A stretch of 60,188 nucleotides of DNA from an uncultured Pirellulaceae bacterium. Lineage in GTDB: Bacteria > Planctomycetota > Planctomycetia > Pirellulales > Pirellulaceae. The notes beneath the pieces are model-generated. The model was not told the DNA's origin. It saw only the letters and a program-made list of their open reading frames with translations, and ran no database searches. This document shows, in pieces, positions 25,915 through 34,016 of the stretch. Location of the stretch: assembly GCA_937929805.1 (NCBI GenBank), contig CALFUT010000062.1, forward strand, positions 1-60,188, in the 5' to 3' direction. Positions within the stretch are counted from its first letter, which is position 1, and the number at the start of each line of letters is the position of its first letter. The position numbers were made by a program, and so were the translations under genes.

Positions 25915-27441
25915 ATGCAAACGCTTCCTGTCAACTTGTTGCGAGCGACCATTTTGCTGACCGTTGTTGGTGGCATTTTGGTAGCGCCGATGATTGCGCG
26001 GGGTGAGCGTGAGTTCATGCTGTTGATTTTTGGTGCGTTGGCGCTGGCGTTTACCGCACTGCCCATCTTCTTGCGGCGTGACTACAACCTGTTTGAACCC
26101 GTAACCTTTATTTCTGGTCTAGTGCTGACGGGAGTTACGGCCAAACTGATCTACATTGTGGCTGTCGGACAAGATCGCCCTTTTATCATTAGGCTACTGC
26201 TTCTCTATCACGAGCCCGCAGTGCTGCTGTACGGTACCATCGTGCTTGCCATCGGACTGTTGGCGATGGTGGTTGGTTATTCGATGAACTTGTCGCGGGC
26301 GGTGCCTCAAAAGATTTTTATGCCCAACCTGAACAATTGGCAGCCGGGCCGAATGTACACGGTGATGATCCTGTTGTTCGTTTTTTCAGGGATCTGTTTC
26401 GCGGGCTTTATTGTGACGGCCGGCGTTAACGCGAGTAGTCTTGAGAATCTGTCTGCGAAACGTTTCAGTGATGCAGCCGGATCCAGCGCCGCGCGAATTA
26501 ACTCGGCTAAGTACTATCTCTATCGAGGAGCAGCGTTATCAAAATTCGTTTTTTATATCGCTCTCGCTTGGTCGCTTTTCCATCGTAAGGCCCTTCTTAG
26601 CCCGGTCAGTATTGTGGCTTCGATTGCCTTGGTTCAAACGATGGCATTGTCGTTTGTCATGAGCAGCCGCGCGAGCATTGTGCTGATTCTGCTTGACGGA
26701 CTTGTGATCTACTACTTGATGCGAGACAGGATTGAGATTCGTAGAATCATGTGGGCGGGAGTCGTCAGTTTCGGCCTGCTGGTTGTGATGTTGTCTAGTC
26801 GTGATGCGAGCGATCACACGATGGGGGACCTCGTTGAAAAAACATTTGCTGGGCGGGACTTGTTGGATGTATCCAAAAGTGCGCACATTATTAATGCTGT
26901 TCCAGACAAGATTGAGTATCGCTACGGCGAAACGTTGTACGGTTTCCTTGTCGCGCCGGTGCCGCGAAGCATGTGGGAAGATAAGCCGATGTGGGCGGAG
27001 CGTGGGCCTTATCTGATGCAGCATGTGTTTGGCGACAAGGCAGGCATCAGTGGGATGCCACCTGGTTTATTGGCCGAGCTGTATTGGAACTTTGGCTGGG
27101 CGGGCGTCGTTATCGGCTCCTTCTTGATGGGCATTTTTCTTAGGCAGTTGTACCTCACGTTCGCCTCCCTGCCTCGGACGCCAACCAGTGTCTTGATTTA
27201 CACGGTAATCGTAACGCGAGTGACGATTTTTTCGTATGGAAACGATTTTGGAACGGGTTTCGTCAAATCGGGGCTGGATCTAATTCCCATGTGCGCCATG
27301 TTTTTCTTCTTTGGGTTTGGTGTCCAGCCGGAAAAGAATAATGGAACATCGAGCATTGATGGGGAAGCTGGTTCACCTCACTTGGGGACGGTTTTGCCGA
27401 GCGGAAATCCAAGCCCCATGGAAATCGAATCTTATCAGTAG
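25915..27441 (+). CDS. O-antigen/oligosaccharide repeat-unit polymerase (Wzy-like)
   Basis: A 508-residue membrane protein with roughly 11-13 hydrophobic segments. Features of the repeat-unit polymerase family: a large periplasmic loop, the SSRASIVLILLDGLVIYYL segment whose Arg probably contacts glycan phosphate, and the loop APVPRSMWEDKPMW followed by PPGLLAELYWNFGWAGVVIG. It would polymerise the units flipped by the preceding Wzx-type protein. It differs from the Wzy_C-TPR protein at 14033, so the locus has two polymerase/ligase candidates. The soluble C-terminal 50 residues are Gly/Ser/Pro-rich and poorly conserved in appearance. The next gene begins 8 bases after the stop. Confidence 0.86.
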   Translation: MQTLPVNLLRATILLTVVGGILVAPMIARGEREFMLLIFGALALAFTALPIFLRRDYNLFEPVTFISGLVLTGVTAKLIYIVAVGQDRPFIIRLLLLYHEPAVLLYGTIVLAIGLLAMVVGYSMNLSRAVPQKIFMPNLNNWQPGRMYTVMILLFVFSGICFAGFIVTAGVNASSLENLSAKRFSDAAGSSAARINSAKYYLYRGAALSKFVFYIALAWSLFHRKALLSPVSIVASIALVQTMALSFVMSSRASIVLILLDGLVIYYLMRDRIEIRRIMWAGVVSFGLLVVMLSSRDASDHTMGDLVEKTFAGRDLLDVSKSAHIINAVPDKIEYRYGETLYGFLVAPVPRSMWEDKPMWAERGPYLMQHVFGDKAGISGMPPGLLAELYWNFGWAGVVIGSFLMGIFLRQLYLTFASLPRTPTSVLIYTVIVTRVTIFSYGNDFGTGFVKSGLDLIPMCAMFFFFGFGVQPEKNNGTSSIDGEAGSPHLGTVLPSGNPSPMEIESYQ

Positions 27442-27449
27442 AGTGCGAT

Positions 27450-28325
27450 ATGAATTTGGACAAGAGTTCAGTAACAAGTGATCTGTCGCTACGCGTAAGG
27501 CTAGGTCTGCGCGCCGTGAAACGGTCGGCGATGCGGAAGTACCTATCCGGCACTTTGCCGCTGTACCTCGTTCCAGAATTTCCTAAGAGTGGCGGCACTT
27601 GGTTTAGCCAGATGTTGGCCGATTGCTTGGACGTGCCGTTTTATCGAAACACAAGCTATCAACGAATGAATTCGTCAGTCATGTCGGGACACTTTCTGTA
27701 CGATTCACGGTACAGAAATGTGGTTGTCATGTTCCGCGACGGGCGCGATGTAATTGTGTCGGCCTACTATTATTTTCTGTTTAAGAATGAAATCAACGCA
27801 AACTTTGGGGTGGCACGGCATCGTGGCTATTGCCGTTTCGATGATTACGATGACATTCAAACGAATCTGCCGAAGTTTATCGAGTACATGTTTACCGACT
27901 ACGCGAAAGGCCGTCGTCATTTCAGTTGGTCAGATTTTGTTGACTCATGGATCGACGAAATCGATTTCTATGTGACTTATCGGCAACTGCGAACCGAGCC
28001 CGTGAAGACAATGGATGCCGCCATTCGGAATTTGACTGGTAGGGAGTTACCCGAAGAGAAAATTCAAGCAGTCGTTGATAAGTACAGTTTCAAACGCCAA
28101 ACGGGGCGGGCTCAGGGTGACTCTTGCAAGCACTCATTCGCTCGCAAGGGTATTGTTGGCGACTGGGTGAATCATTTTTCGCCGGAGGCTCGCGAAGTCT
28201 TTGCGAAGCACGCAGGGAAACAATTGATTCGGCTTGGATTCGAAAAAGATCTTGCTTGGGTCAATGAAACGGCGTCAACAACCCAGACAAATGCAGCTTT
28301 GATGGCTGAAGATTCCGCTGGGTAA
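27450..28325 (+). CDS. Sulfotransferase domain protein (second in cluster)
   Basis: A 291-residue PAPS-dependent sulfotransferase. The 5'-phosphosulfate loop reads PKSGGTW at 45-51, and the 3'-phosphate site is RDGRDVIVSAYYYF at 96-109 (Arg96, Ser104). The C-terminal RKGIVGDWVNHFSPEAREVF with its GxxGDWKN-like pattern is the third PAPS contact, close to cytosolic sulfotransferases. This subfamily differs from the first sulfotransferase of the operon. It lies between the polymerase and an FkbM-like gene, so the acceptor is probably the exopolysaccharide repeat unit or a linked sugar. Confidence 0.9.
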   Translation: MNLDKSSVTSDLSLRVRLGLRAVKRSAMRKYLSGTLPLYLVPEFPKSGGTWFSQMLADCLDVPFYRNTSYQRMNSSVMSGHFLYDSRYRNVVVMFRDGRDVIVSAYYYFLFKNEINANFGVARHRGYCRFDDYDDIQTNLPKFIEYMFTDYAKGRRHFSWSDFVDSWIDEIDFYVTYRQLRTEPVKTMDAAIRNLTGRELPEEKIQAVVDKYSFKRQTGRAQGDSCKHSFARKGIVGDWVNHFSPEAREVFAKHAGKQLIRLGFEKDLAWVNETASTTQTNAALMAEDSAG

Positions 28326-28456
28326 ATTATCCCCGCTTAGCGTTGCCTAAACATCTGGACTGCCAGATTTTACCGCAGCGACGATTCACTTTTCAACTTG
28401 GTAACTGAGTCGCCACCGACCAGATTAGATCACAACTTTGGAAGTCTCAAATAATC

Positions 28457-29209
28457 ATGGCTAACGTTCCTGTAAACAAAAAGTCGCTGCGATTTCTTTG
28501 GTCGCACCATCATCCGTTGCACCGATTTGCGGTCAAAACATTCAATCGCCTGATGCGCTACGTTCCTTTCGGGCTCAAGTATGGGTTGGGGAAATCGCTG
28601 CGGAAGAACGGCTATCCCTACAAGTTGATTGAGCCAGGAAAAACCGTTGTGCAGGTTGGTGCACCGATTGATACGCTTGGCAGTGGGCGCTCGCGAGGGA
28701 TGCACTTTGCTCTCTGCACGGGCCCAACGGGAATTGCAGTCATTATTGAACCGGACAGCGAAAGCGAGAAGAACTTTACCGCGTACCGTGAGAAACACGG
28801 CATGCCTCAGATTCGTTTCGTGCGTAGTGGTGCTTGGAGTGAGCAGAAGCGGCTGCGGTTCTATATCGACCCAAAGCATCCGGCAACGAATTTTACCGAA
28901 GGAATTCGTGACTATTCGGACGCTGAGATGGCTGCCTATGAACTGATTGAATTGGATGCCAACACCGTCGACAACATCCTCGATGATCTGAAAATTGATG
29001 ATCCTTATTTGGTTAGCATCACAACCAACGGTGCTGAACCAGAAATTCTTAAGGGATTGACTCGTCACATGGAAGCAGGTTTGCCGTACATCGCGCTCGC
29101 ATGTACGGGGGACAAGTACGTGGAGATGATGAACGGATACGGTTACGAGCTTCATGCTCATGATGATCGCGGCTACACCTTTAAAAAAGTTGCTGATGAA
29201 AACGGTTGA
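28457..29209 (+). CDS. FkbM-like methyltransferase with degenerate SAM motif
   Basis: A 250-residue protein with the overall plan of FkbM-family O-methyltransferases: a basic N-terminal region, a motif-I-like strand (KTVVQVGAPIDTL, residues 57-69), VIIEPDSESEKNF for the acidic ribose-binding end of strand two, and VSITTNGAEPEILKGL in place of the usual KIDVEGAExxxLKG. Motif I normally reads DxGAxxG; here the Asp and the second Gly are missing, so SAM binding may be altered or lost. Members methylate sugars in glycan clusters. The 131 bases before it are the longest gap inside the operon. The next gene overlaps its 3' end by 14 bases. Confidence 0.75.
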   Translation: MANVPVNKKSLRFLWSHHHPLHRFAVKTFNRLMRYVPFGLKYGLGKSLRKNGYPYKLIEPGKTVVQVGAPIDTLGSGRSRGMHFALCTGPTGIAVIIEPDSESEKNFTAYREKHGMPQIRFVRSGAWSEQKRLRFYIDPKHPATNFTEGIRDYSDAEMAAYELIELDANTVDNILDDLKIDDPYLVSITTNGAEPEILKGLTRHMEAGLPYIALACTGDKYVEMMNGYGYELHAHDDRGYTFKKVADENG

Positions 29210-29750
29210 TAAAAGCGGATACCGACAGGGTCAAAATCGATTCGAAGCGGGTCCTGTCTGGAAACGCATGTTGTGGCATTTCACTTCGGCGATGGTCTTT
29301 GAAAACAGCTTGTTCCCTGTCAACCGGTTGAAGGTCTCATTGTTACGGCTGTTTGGAGCCTCTGTCGGGAACAATGTCACGATCAAGCCATGCGTAACCA
29401 TCAAGTTTCCGTGGCTGCTAAGCATCGGTAGTTACGTTGGGATTGGTCAGTCTGCTTGGATTGACAATTTGGCACAGGTCAGTATCGAAGACCAAGTGAC
29501 TATTTCACAAGGTGCGTTGCTGCTGACGGGCAATCACGACTACAAATCGGTTGGTTTTGATCTGAAGCTGGGCGAGATCACGGTGGAACAAGGCGTTTGG
29601 GTCGGTGCAAAAAGTGTGATCTGTCCGGGAGTGCGTTTGAAATCGCACTGCGTGATTGGTGTCGGCGCGGTCGTGACGCGCGACACAGAGCCGTACACGG
29701 TGTACTTCGGTAGTCCGGCGGTCAAAGTTCGCGATCGCGTCATCGAATAA
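29196..29750 (+). CDS. WcaF-like sugar O-acetyltransferase (left-handed beta-helix)
   Basis: A 184-residue acyl-CoA-dependent acetyltransferase. Hexapeptide repeats run from about residue 55 to 165 (VGNNVTIKPCVTIKFPWLLSIGSYVGIGQ, then VTISQGALLLTGNHDY). The catalytic His is expected in TGNHDY, and VGAKSVICPGVRLKSHCVIGVGAVVTRD ends the helix. It resembles WcaF/WcaB-type proteins that decorate colanic-acid-like polysaccharides. ATG 29196 overlaps the FkbM-like gene by 14 bases; a longer frame from 29154 is possible. Confidence 0.88.
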   Translation: MKTVDKSGYRQGQNRFEAGPVWKRMLWHFTSAMVFENSLFPVNRLKVSLLRLFGASVGNNVTIKPCVTIKFPWLLSIGSYVGIGQSAWIDNLAQVSIEDQVTISQGALLLTGNHDYKSVGFDLKLGEITVEQGVWVGAKSVICPGVRLKSHCVIGVGAVVTRDTEPYTVYFGSPAVKVRDRVIE

Positions 29751-29841
29751 TTGAATCGAGACTTGCTTCGATAACTTCGCAACCACCAGTCGGTTGGGGC
29801 AGTATTGGCTCTGCTATCAGGATTAATTGAGGTAACGACGC

Positions 29842-31029
29842 GTGAAGGTAAGGCTATTCAACACATTCGAACCAGTGGTCCCGGTCTGGGAGAACATCGT
29901 TGCGGCCTTGAGTCAGCGTAAGGATGTCGTTGTCGAACCGATCGTCAGTCGTGGCGTTTATCGCAGCGAGCAAAAATCGAAAATCGCTGCTGCTCATCGA
30001 CACGTGTTTGTCCCGGGATTCTTTCGAATTTCCAAAGCCGCCTGTCATCTGTTTTATTTCGCCCTTGCACCTCTCAAAATCTTGTTTGCAAGCCGCCGCG
30101 ACCTCAATATCTTTTTCACTCAGCCGCCGTTCTTTTATGGGCTGGCCGGTTTGTTGTCTAAATTGCGGGGCACCCCCTACATCATTCACGTGATGGATTT
30201 GCAGCCGGACATGCTTGTTGCGTATGGCAAATTGAAACGCAATGGCTTGGTTCATAAGTTGACTTCCTCGCTTGGAAATTACGCACTGCGAAACGCTGAT
30301 CGGGTAGTCGTGATTGGCGATTGCATGAAGCAATTGATCGTCAGCAAAGGAGTCAATCCAAGCCACGTCGACGTTATCGAGAATATTGCATTCGACGAAG
30401 CAGGAGCAGAAATACCGAAAGACCAAAACGCTTATTTGAATAATTTAGAGCTAGGCGACAAATTTATTGTGTCGTACTCGGGCAACATGGGATTTGCGCA
30501 CGAGTTTGACACCATTTTGGAAGTAGCCGGCCGCCTATCGCACTATTCAGACATTTTGTTCCTGTTTACTGGCAGAGGAAAGCGCCGGGCAGAGATTGAG
30601 GCGCATATCGAGAGGCATCAACCGACGAACATGCGGTTGCTTGATTTTGTGCCGGCGGAAGAGTTGAGCCAAAGCCTAGCGGCGGCAGATGTTCATTTTA
30701 TTTGCTTGCGCGAAGGTTTCGAAGGAGTGATGGTGCCCAGCAAATTCTATGGCTGCCTCGCATCTGGACGAGCGATTGTCTACGAGGGTAGTCCCACGGG
30801 AGAAATTGCTTTGGAGTTACAACGTTCTGGCAGTGGCAAAAGTGTAGATCATCGGGACGTCGATGCGTTGGAAAGCTCCATTCTTTATTATTTCCAGCAT
30901 CGTGAACAATGTGAGTTGGACGGGCAACGAGGAAAGCAGCGCCACGATAGTCATTACTCGGCACAGCATTTCCAAGAGAAGTACGCTGCTACCGTGAGCA
31001 GTGTGCTGGATCGGCCCGGCGAAGAATAA
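29842..31029 (+). CDS. GT4-type glycosyltransferase (WcaI/WbuB-like)
   Basis: A 395-residue GT-B enzyme. The N-terminal domain holds FTQPPFFYGLAGLLSKLRGTPYIIHVMDLQPD, typical of WcaI/WbuB-like enzymes. The C-terminal domain begins at FIVSYSGNMGFAHEFDTIL and carries the nucleotide-sugar site VPSKFYGCLASGRAIVYEGSPTGEIA, with the usual E-x7-E replaced in part. GTG start with GAGG 9 bases before it. It is the only clear elongating glycosyltransferase in the locus, which is few for a multi-sugar repeat unit; others must act in trans, or the unit is very short. It is the last gene of the operon; a convergent MBL-fold gene follows. Confidence 0.9.
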   Translation: MKVRLFNTFEPVVPVWENIVAALSQRKDVVVEPIVSRGVYRSEQKSKIAAAHRHVFVPGFFRISKAACHLFYFALAPLKILFASRRDLNIFFTQPPFFYGLAGLLSKLRGTPYIIHVMDLQPDMLVAYGKLKRNGLVHKLTSSLGNYALRNADRVVVIGDCMKQLIVSKGVNPSHVDVIENIAFDEAGAEIPKDQNAYLNNLELGDKFIVSYSGNMGFAHEFDTILEVAGRLSHYSDILFLFTGRGKRRAEIEAHIERHQPTNMRLLDFVPAEELSQSLAAADVHFICLREGFEGVMVPSKFYGCLASGRAIVYEGSPTGEIALELQRSGSGKSVDHRDVDALESSILYYFQHREQCELDGQRGKQRHDSHYSAQHFQEKYAATVSSVLDRPGEE

Positions 31030-31050
31030 TTTCGCATCAGATGGCAGCCG

Positions 31051-31073
31051 GGATGCCTTGGCGGATGGCATCC
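31051..31073. terminator. Possible bidirectional hairpin between convergent genes
   Basis: GGATGCC (31051-31057) and GGCATCC (31067-31073) form a 7-bp stem between the glycosyltransferase and MBL-fold genes. There is no T-run on either side, so the terminator role is weakly supported. Confidence 0.3.
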
Positions 31074-31112
31074 GAGCGGTGATTCGAACGATTTCAATCA
31101 GGCGACTTGTTG

Positions 31113-31859
31113 TTAGACGTCGATAACTTGCTGGTCCGACGGGACGATTGCACCTGAGTAAATCGCTTCGATGCTTTGAAGATCCAAGGGCTGTTCGGCT
31201 TCGTTGAGCGGATTGACGTGGACCAGATACAGCGAATCGGCTTGGACCTTTGCGGCAACTTGGGCGACAGGCGTCAAGCAACTGTGGCCGGTGGTGGCGG
31301 CCAGTTCTTCATGACCGTCAGGAAAGTAGCACTCGTGAATCAGCGTGTTGATCCCGTTAAGGTTCGAGAGATACTCCGCGTCTGGGCAGGCGGTAGTGTC
31401 AGTGACATAAGCCATGCTCTGATCATTCCAGTCGATACGAAACCCCAAGCAGCTTCCTGGGTGAATCAAAGGAAACGATGTCAGCGTAGAGCCATCGTTT
31501 AGCTGGATTTCGCTGGCCGGCTGAATTGGTTTGATTTCAAAATTCGGTTCGACTGGGAACAGCGCACTAGCGTACAGATGATTTTTTAGATCGTCGATCT
31601 TTGTTGGATCAACGTGCACGGTCACGCGATCCAAGTTTTTGTCCAGCAGGATGTCGTAAAGAAACGTCAGGCCCACGCAGTGATCGAGATGGATATGCGA
31701 AAGAAAAATGTCAAGCGTTTTCGTTCGGATCAGATCGCGGACGCGGAACATACCTGTCCCAGCATCAAAAATGACCCCCAGTTCGGGCAGCATCAGGCAC
31801 GCGGTATGTCGCCGGTTGTTCGGGTGGTAGCCTGTCGTGCCAAGAAAATGCAATTTCAC
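31113..31859 (-). CDS. MBL-fold metallohydrolase (RNase Z-like)
   Basis: A 248-residue metallo-beta-lactamase-fold enzyme. The metal motif HxHxDH is intact as His55, His57, Asp59 and His60 (LSHIHLDHCVGL). MKLHFLGTTGYHPNNRRHTACLML at the N-terminus is the usual RNase Z-like opening, and DTTACPDAEYL and HSCLTPVAQVAAKV supply later ligands (Asp and His). Members cleave phosphodiesters in RNA 3' ends or cyclic nucleotides. There is no long exosite arm, so tRNA maturation is less sure. GTG start. It converges on the exopolysaccharide operon and is probably independent of it. Confidence 0.85.
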   Translation of the reverse strand: MKLHFLGTTGYHPNNRRHTACLMLPELGVIFDAGTGMFRVRDLIRTKTLDIFLSHIHLDHCVGLTFLYDILLDKNLDRVTVHVDPTKIDDLKNHLYASALFPVEPNFEIKPIQPASEIQLNDGSTLTSFPLIHPGSCLGFRIDWNDQSMAYVTDTTACPDAEYLSNLNGINTLIHECYFPDGHEELAATTGHSCLTPVAQVAAKVQADSLYLVHVNPLNEAEQPLDLQSIEAIYSGAIVPSDQQVIDV

Positions 31860-32319
31860 AGGTGTCGTCTTCTGTTTGGAAATCGCCCGTTGACTCGTGA
31901 GCGAAGGTTTATCTATCGAGAGTGCAAATCCAAACCAAAACCGTCATTCCGGCTCTCGCCAGATTCAAACGTTCGCGTTCTGGTTATGGTTCTGCAAACA
32001 ATTTGAAACAGATATTGATTTACTTTCTGCCAAATTTAGCCATCGTGTTTGCGTAGACAACCAATCATGGCCTGACCTTTTATAGCTCGACCGGCGGGCG
32101 AATCAACGGGGACATCGCAAGAATGGCTTTTTTAGGGACTCCAACTTCACTGGAACGGAAGGTGGCTTGGTACTGACAGCACTACCCATCGGGCAAAAGC
32201 CAGCGGGTCCATTAGCGGCCCGCAGCAACGCTAACGTTTACAGTGAGACAGAATACGTTGGCCGAATGACGAAGCGAAACGGCCCCGGCTCTCAGGGATC
32301 GCTCTGAACTGGATCGCTT
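31860..32319. other. Intergenic region, 460 bp
   Basis: No supported gene. A GC-rich imperfect inverted repeat (GCGGG 32203-32207, CCCGC 32219-32223, with AGCG/CGCT flanks) lies in the middle and may be another dispersed planctomycete intergenic repeat. The promoter of the MBL-fold gene should be near its right end at 31860-31950. Confidence 0.35.
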
Positions 32320-33033
32320 CTACGCGTCTAAAACTTGGCCGTCGGCCTGATCAGACTGCTGATCGGTTTGGTGCCACTTTTTGCTCAAGACTCGTAGCTC
32401 GGTCCACTTGGAAACAAGCTGTGCGAGAGACGCAGATTGAAATGCACTCATCAGCCTAGCACGCTCGAGTTCGATCGTTCGCTGTGAGAGATCGAACCAG
32501 TTGGCGATCTGACGATTTGAGTGCCCCTGCTCGACCATATTCAGAATTTTCAGTTGGCGATCAGAAAGCGAGTTGCGGTATGATTCCAGTTCTTGCAACC
32601 GCTTACGAACACCTTCGGATTCTCGATCCTTCTCAACGGCGATTTTCAAATATTCACCAACTTCCGACGCATCGAACTGAGAGGAAAGTACCGTCAATGC
32701 GCCCTTTTCCATTAGTTTGACAGCATCACGAATTTCGACGTCTGCGATAACGATTGTGGAAGCCCCACACGCACATTGCGAGGAGATCTTTGTTTGAAAA
32801 TCAAGCGCTGCAGCAGAATGATTACCGGCGCACAGAACGATGCAGGACGGCGACACCAATTCAGTTGCATTGAAAAATTCATCGATGCTTGCGAACCGGT
32901 TTTCGGAAAATCCCAGCGACCGGATGGCAGAACCAATTGCGTCCGCGCTGGCCGATTCCAACGCGATCACGCTAATGTTTTTCGTGTCTTGATTTGATTC
33001 GCTCAAAGCGATGGGTTGATTTGATTCGTTCAT
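32320..33033 (-). CDS. LuxR/FixJ-type regulator with degenerate receiver
   Basis: A 237-residue DNA-binding protein. Residues 20-135 have receiver-like strands (ISVIALESASADAIGSAIRSLG, then ASTIVIADVEIRDAVKLMEKGA), but the phosphoacceptor position reads SCIVLCAGNHS, with no Asp, so it should not be phosphorylated in the normal way. A charged helix (VEKDRESEGVRKRLQELE) links to a GerE/LuxR helix-turn-helix: LSDRQLKILNMVEQGHSNRQIANWFDLSQRTIELERARLM. The gene is divergent from the ECF sigma factor across 279 bases holding a 14-bp palindrome, so it may control that gene. What it senses is unknown. Confidence 0.85.
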   Translation of the reverse strand: MNESNQPIALSESNQDTKNISVIALESASADAIGSAIRSLGFSENRFASIDEFFNATELVSPSCIVLCAGNHSAAALDFQTKISSQCACGASTIVIADVEIRDAVKLMEKGALTVLSSQFDASEVGEYLKIAVEKDRESEGVRKRLQELESYRNSLSDRQLKILNMVEQGHSNRQIANWFDLSQRTIELERARLMSAFQSASLAQLVSKWTELRVLSKKWHQTDQQSDQADGQVLDA

Positions 33034-33259
33034 GATGGTGGGCTTTTTTCAGATGGCGGGTTGGTTTTCTTTAGAATCGAGAAGGTCCAAGATGTGCATT
33101 GCACGGGAAAGGCCAAAGTGTGTCACGGTTTTTTGTCAAACGTGATGCAAAGAAGGCTGTCATTAAGTAAAGCCGGAATTAAAACCACTTCGTTACACCA
33201 AAATTTCGTTTTCCGAAGTATATTTGCAATCGTTTTCAGAAACCCCGCATTATGAAGGC

Positions 33260-33285
33260 ATTTCAATTGAAATTTCGTTTGAAAT
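33260..33285. promoter_or_regulatory. Operator-like palindrome plus third half-site before the ECF sigma gene
   Basis: ATTTCAATTGAAAT (33260-33273) is a perfect 14-bp palindrome. A further TTGAAAT half-site follows at 33279-33285, 12 bases from the previous one, 28 bases before the sigma factor start. The arrangement fits a dimer site with cooperative half-site binding. The divergent LuxR-type regulator or the sigma factor itself are candidate users. Confidence 0.45.
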
Positions 33286-33312
33286 AGGCGAAACTTCTTC
33301 GGGCGGAAAGTT

Positions 33313-33906
33313 ATGAGCACCTCAACACGAACCAGTTTACTGACACAATTGCGCAGTCCCGCATCTGATGATGCGTGGGTGGAATTTACGGCATTGTATG
33401 GCAGTTTGATCGAAAATTGGCTCAGGCGGCAAGCGGTTTCTCATCAAGATATCGAGGATTTGAGGCAGGACGTCATGATCGCGGTATGCAGCGAGATTCA
33501 AAAGTTCGATCACAATGGTCGGGTCGGAGCTTTTCGATCTTGGCTTCGCAAAATTACGGCACACCGCTTACATCGGCTTTGGGAAAAGCGAAAAAGGCAG
33601 GCCGGCGGTAAGGACTGTACCAAGATCTCAATGATCGCGGATCAGTTGGCGGACTCCAATGCACGGCTGTCGATTGAATTTGAACGTCAGCATGATGCTT
33701 GCCTGATTGAACATTTGCTTGGCAAGCTAGAAAATCGTTTTGGCGCAAAGACGCTTCAGGCCTTTCGCAGAATCGTGTTGCTTGAGCAACCTTCGCGCGA
33801 GGTGGCGAAAGAGCTTGGGATGACGGTCGGTGCTGTGCGAGTTGCTCAACATCGTGTGCTTCGTTCTTTGCGTGAGCTAGGCCAAGGAATGTTGGACTAT
33901 CCGTAG
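33313..33906 (+). CDS. ECF-type RNA polymerase sigma factor (planctomycete kinase-linked type)
   Basis: A 197-residue sigma-70 family protein with regions 2 and 4 only. Region 2: EFTALYGSLIENWLRRQAVSHQDIEDLRQDVMIAV, then FRSWLRKITAHRLHRLWEKRKRQ. Region 4: LLEQPSREVAKELGMTVGAVRVAQHRVLRSLREL, a clear helix-turn-helix. Such sigma factors in planctomycetes are often beside Ser/Thr kinase genes, as here, where the kinase begins 110 bases downstream on the same strand. GGAAAG precedes the ATG. The target promoters are unknown. The proximal kinase carries an anti-sigma-type zinc motif, which makes it the probable regulator. Confidence 0.9.
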   Translation: MSTSTRTSLLTQLRSPASDDAWVEFTALYGSLIENWLRRQAVSHQDIEDLRQDVMIAVCSEIQKFDHNGRVGAFRSWLRKITAHRLHRLWEKRKRQAGGKDCTKISMIADQLADSNARLSIEFERQHDACLIEHLLGKLENRFGAKTLQAFRRIVLLEQPSREVAKELGMTVGAVRVAQHRVLRSLRELGQGMLDYP

Positions 33907-34016
33907 GCAATCGAATTGAGTGAGCGTTTTCCGTTGATCGAAACTGTGAAGTCACTCGTTTCCAGCGTTTCCAGCGTTTCATCCGTTGCAAGAATCAGTC
34001 ACCGAAAAACGTAAGC

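Noticed and set aside
28430-29161. Open frame of 243 codons on the minus strand
   Set aside because: It lies opposite the FkbM-like gene and has no domain or ribosome site; the plus-strand gene has the family motifs and operon spacing.
33958-33980. Tandem GTTTCCAGC repeats
   Set aside because: Only two and a half copies of 9 bases between the sigma and kinase genes; no palindrome or spacing that suggests function.
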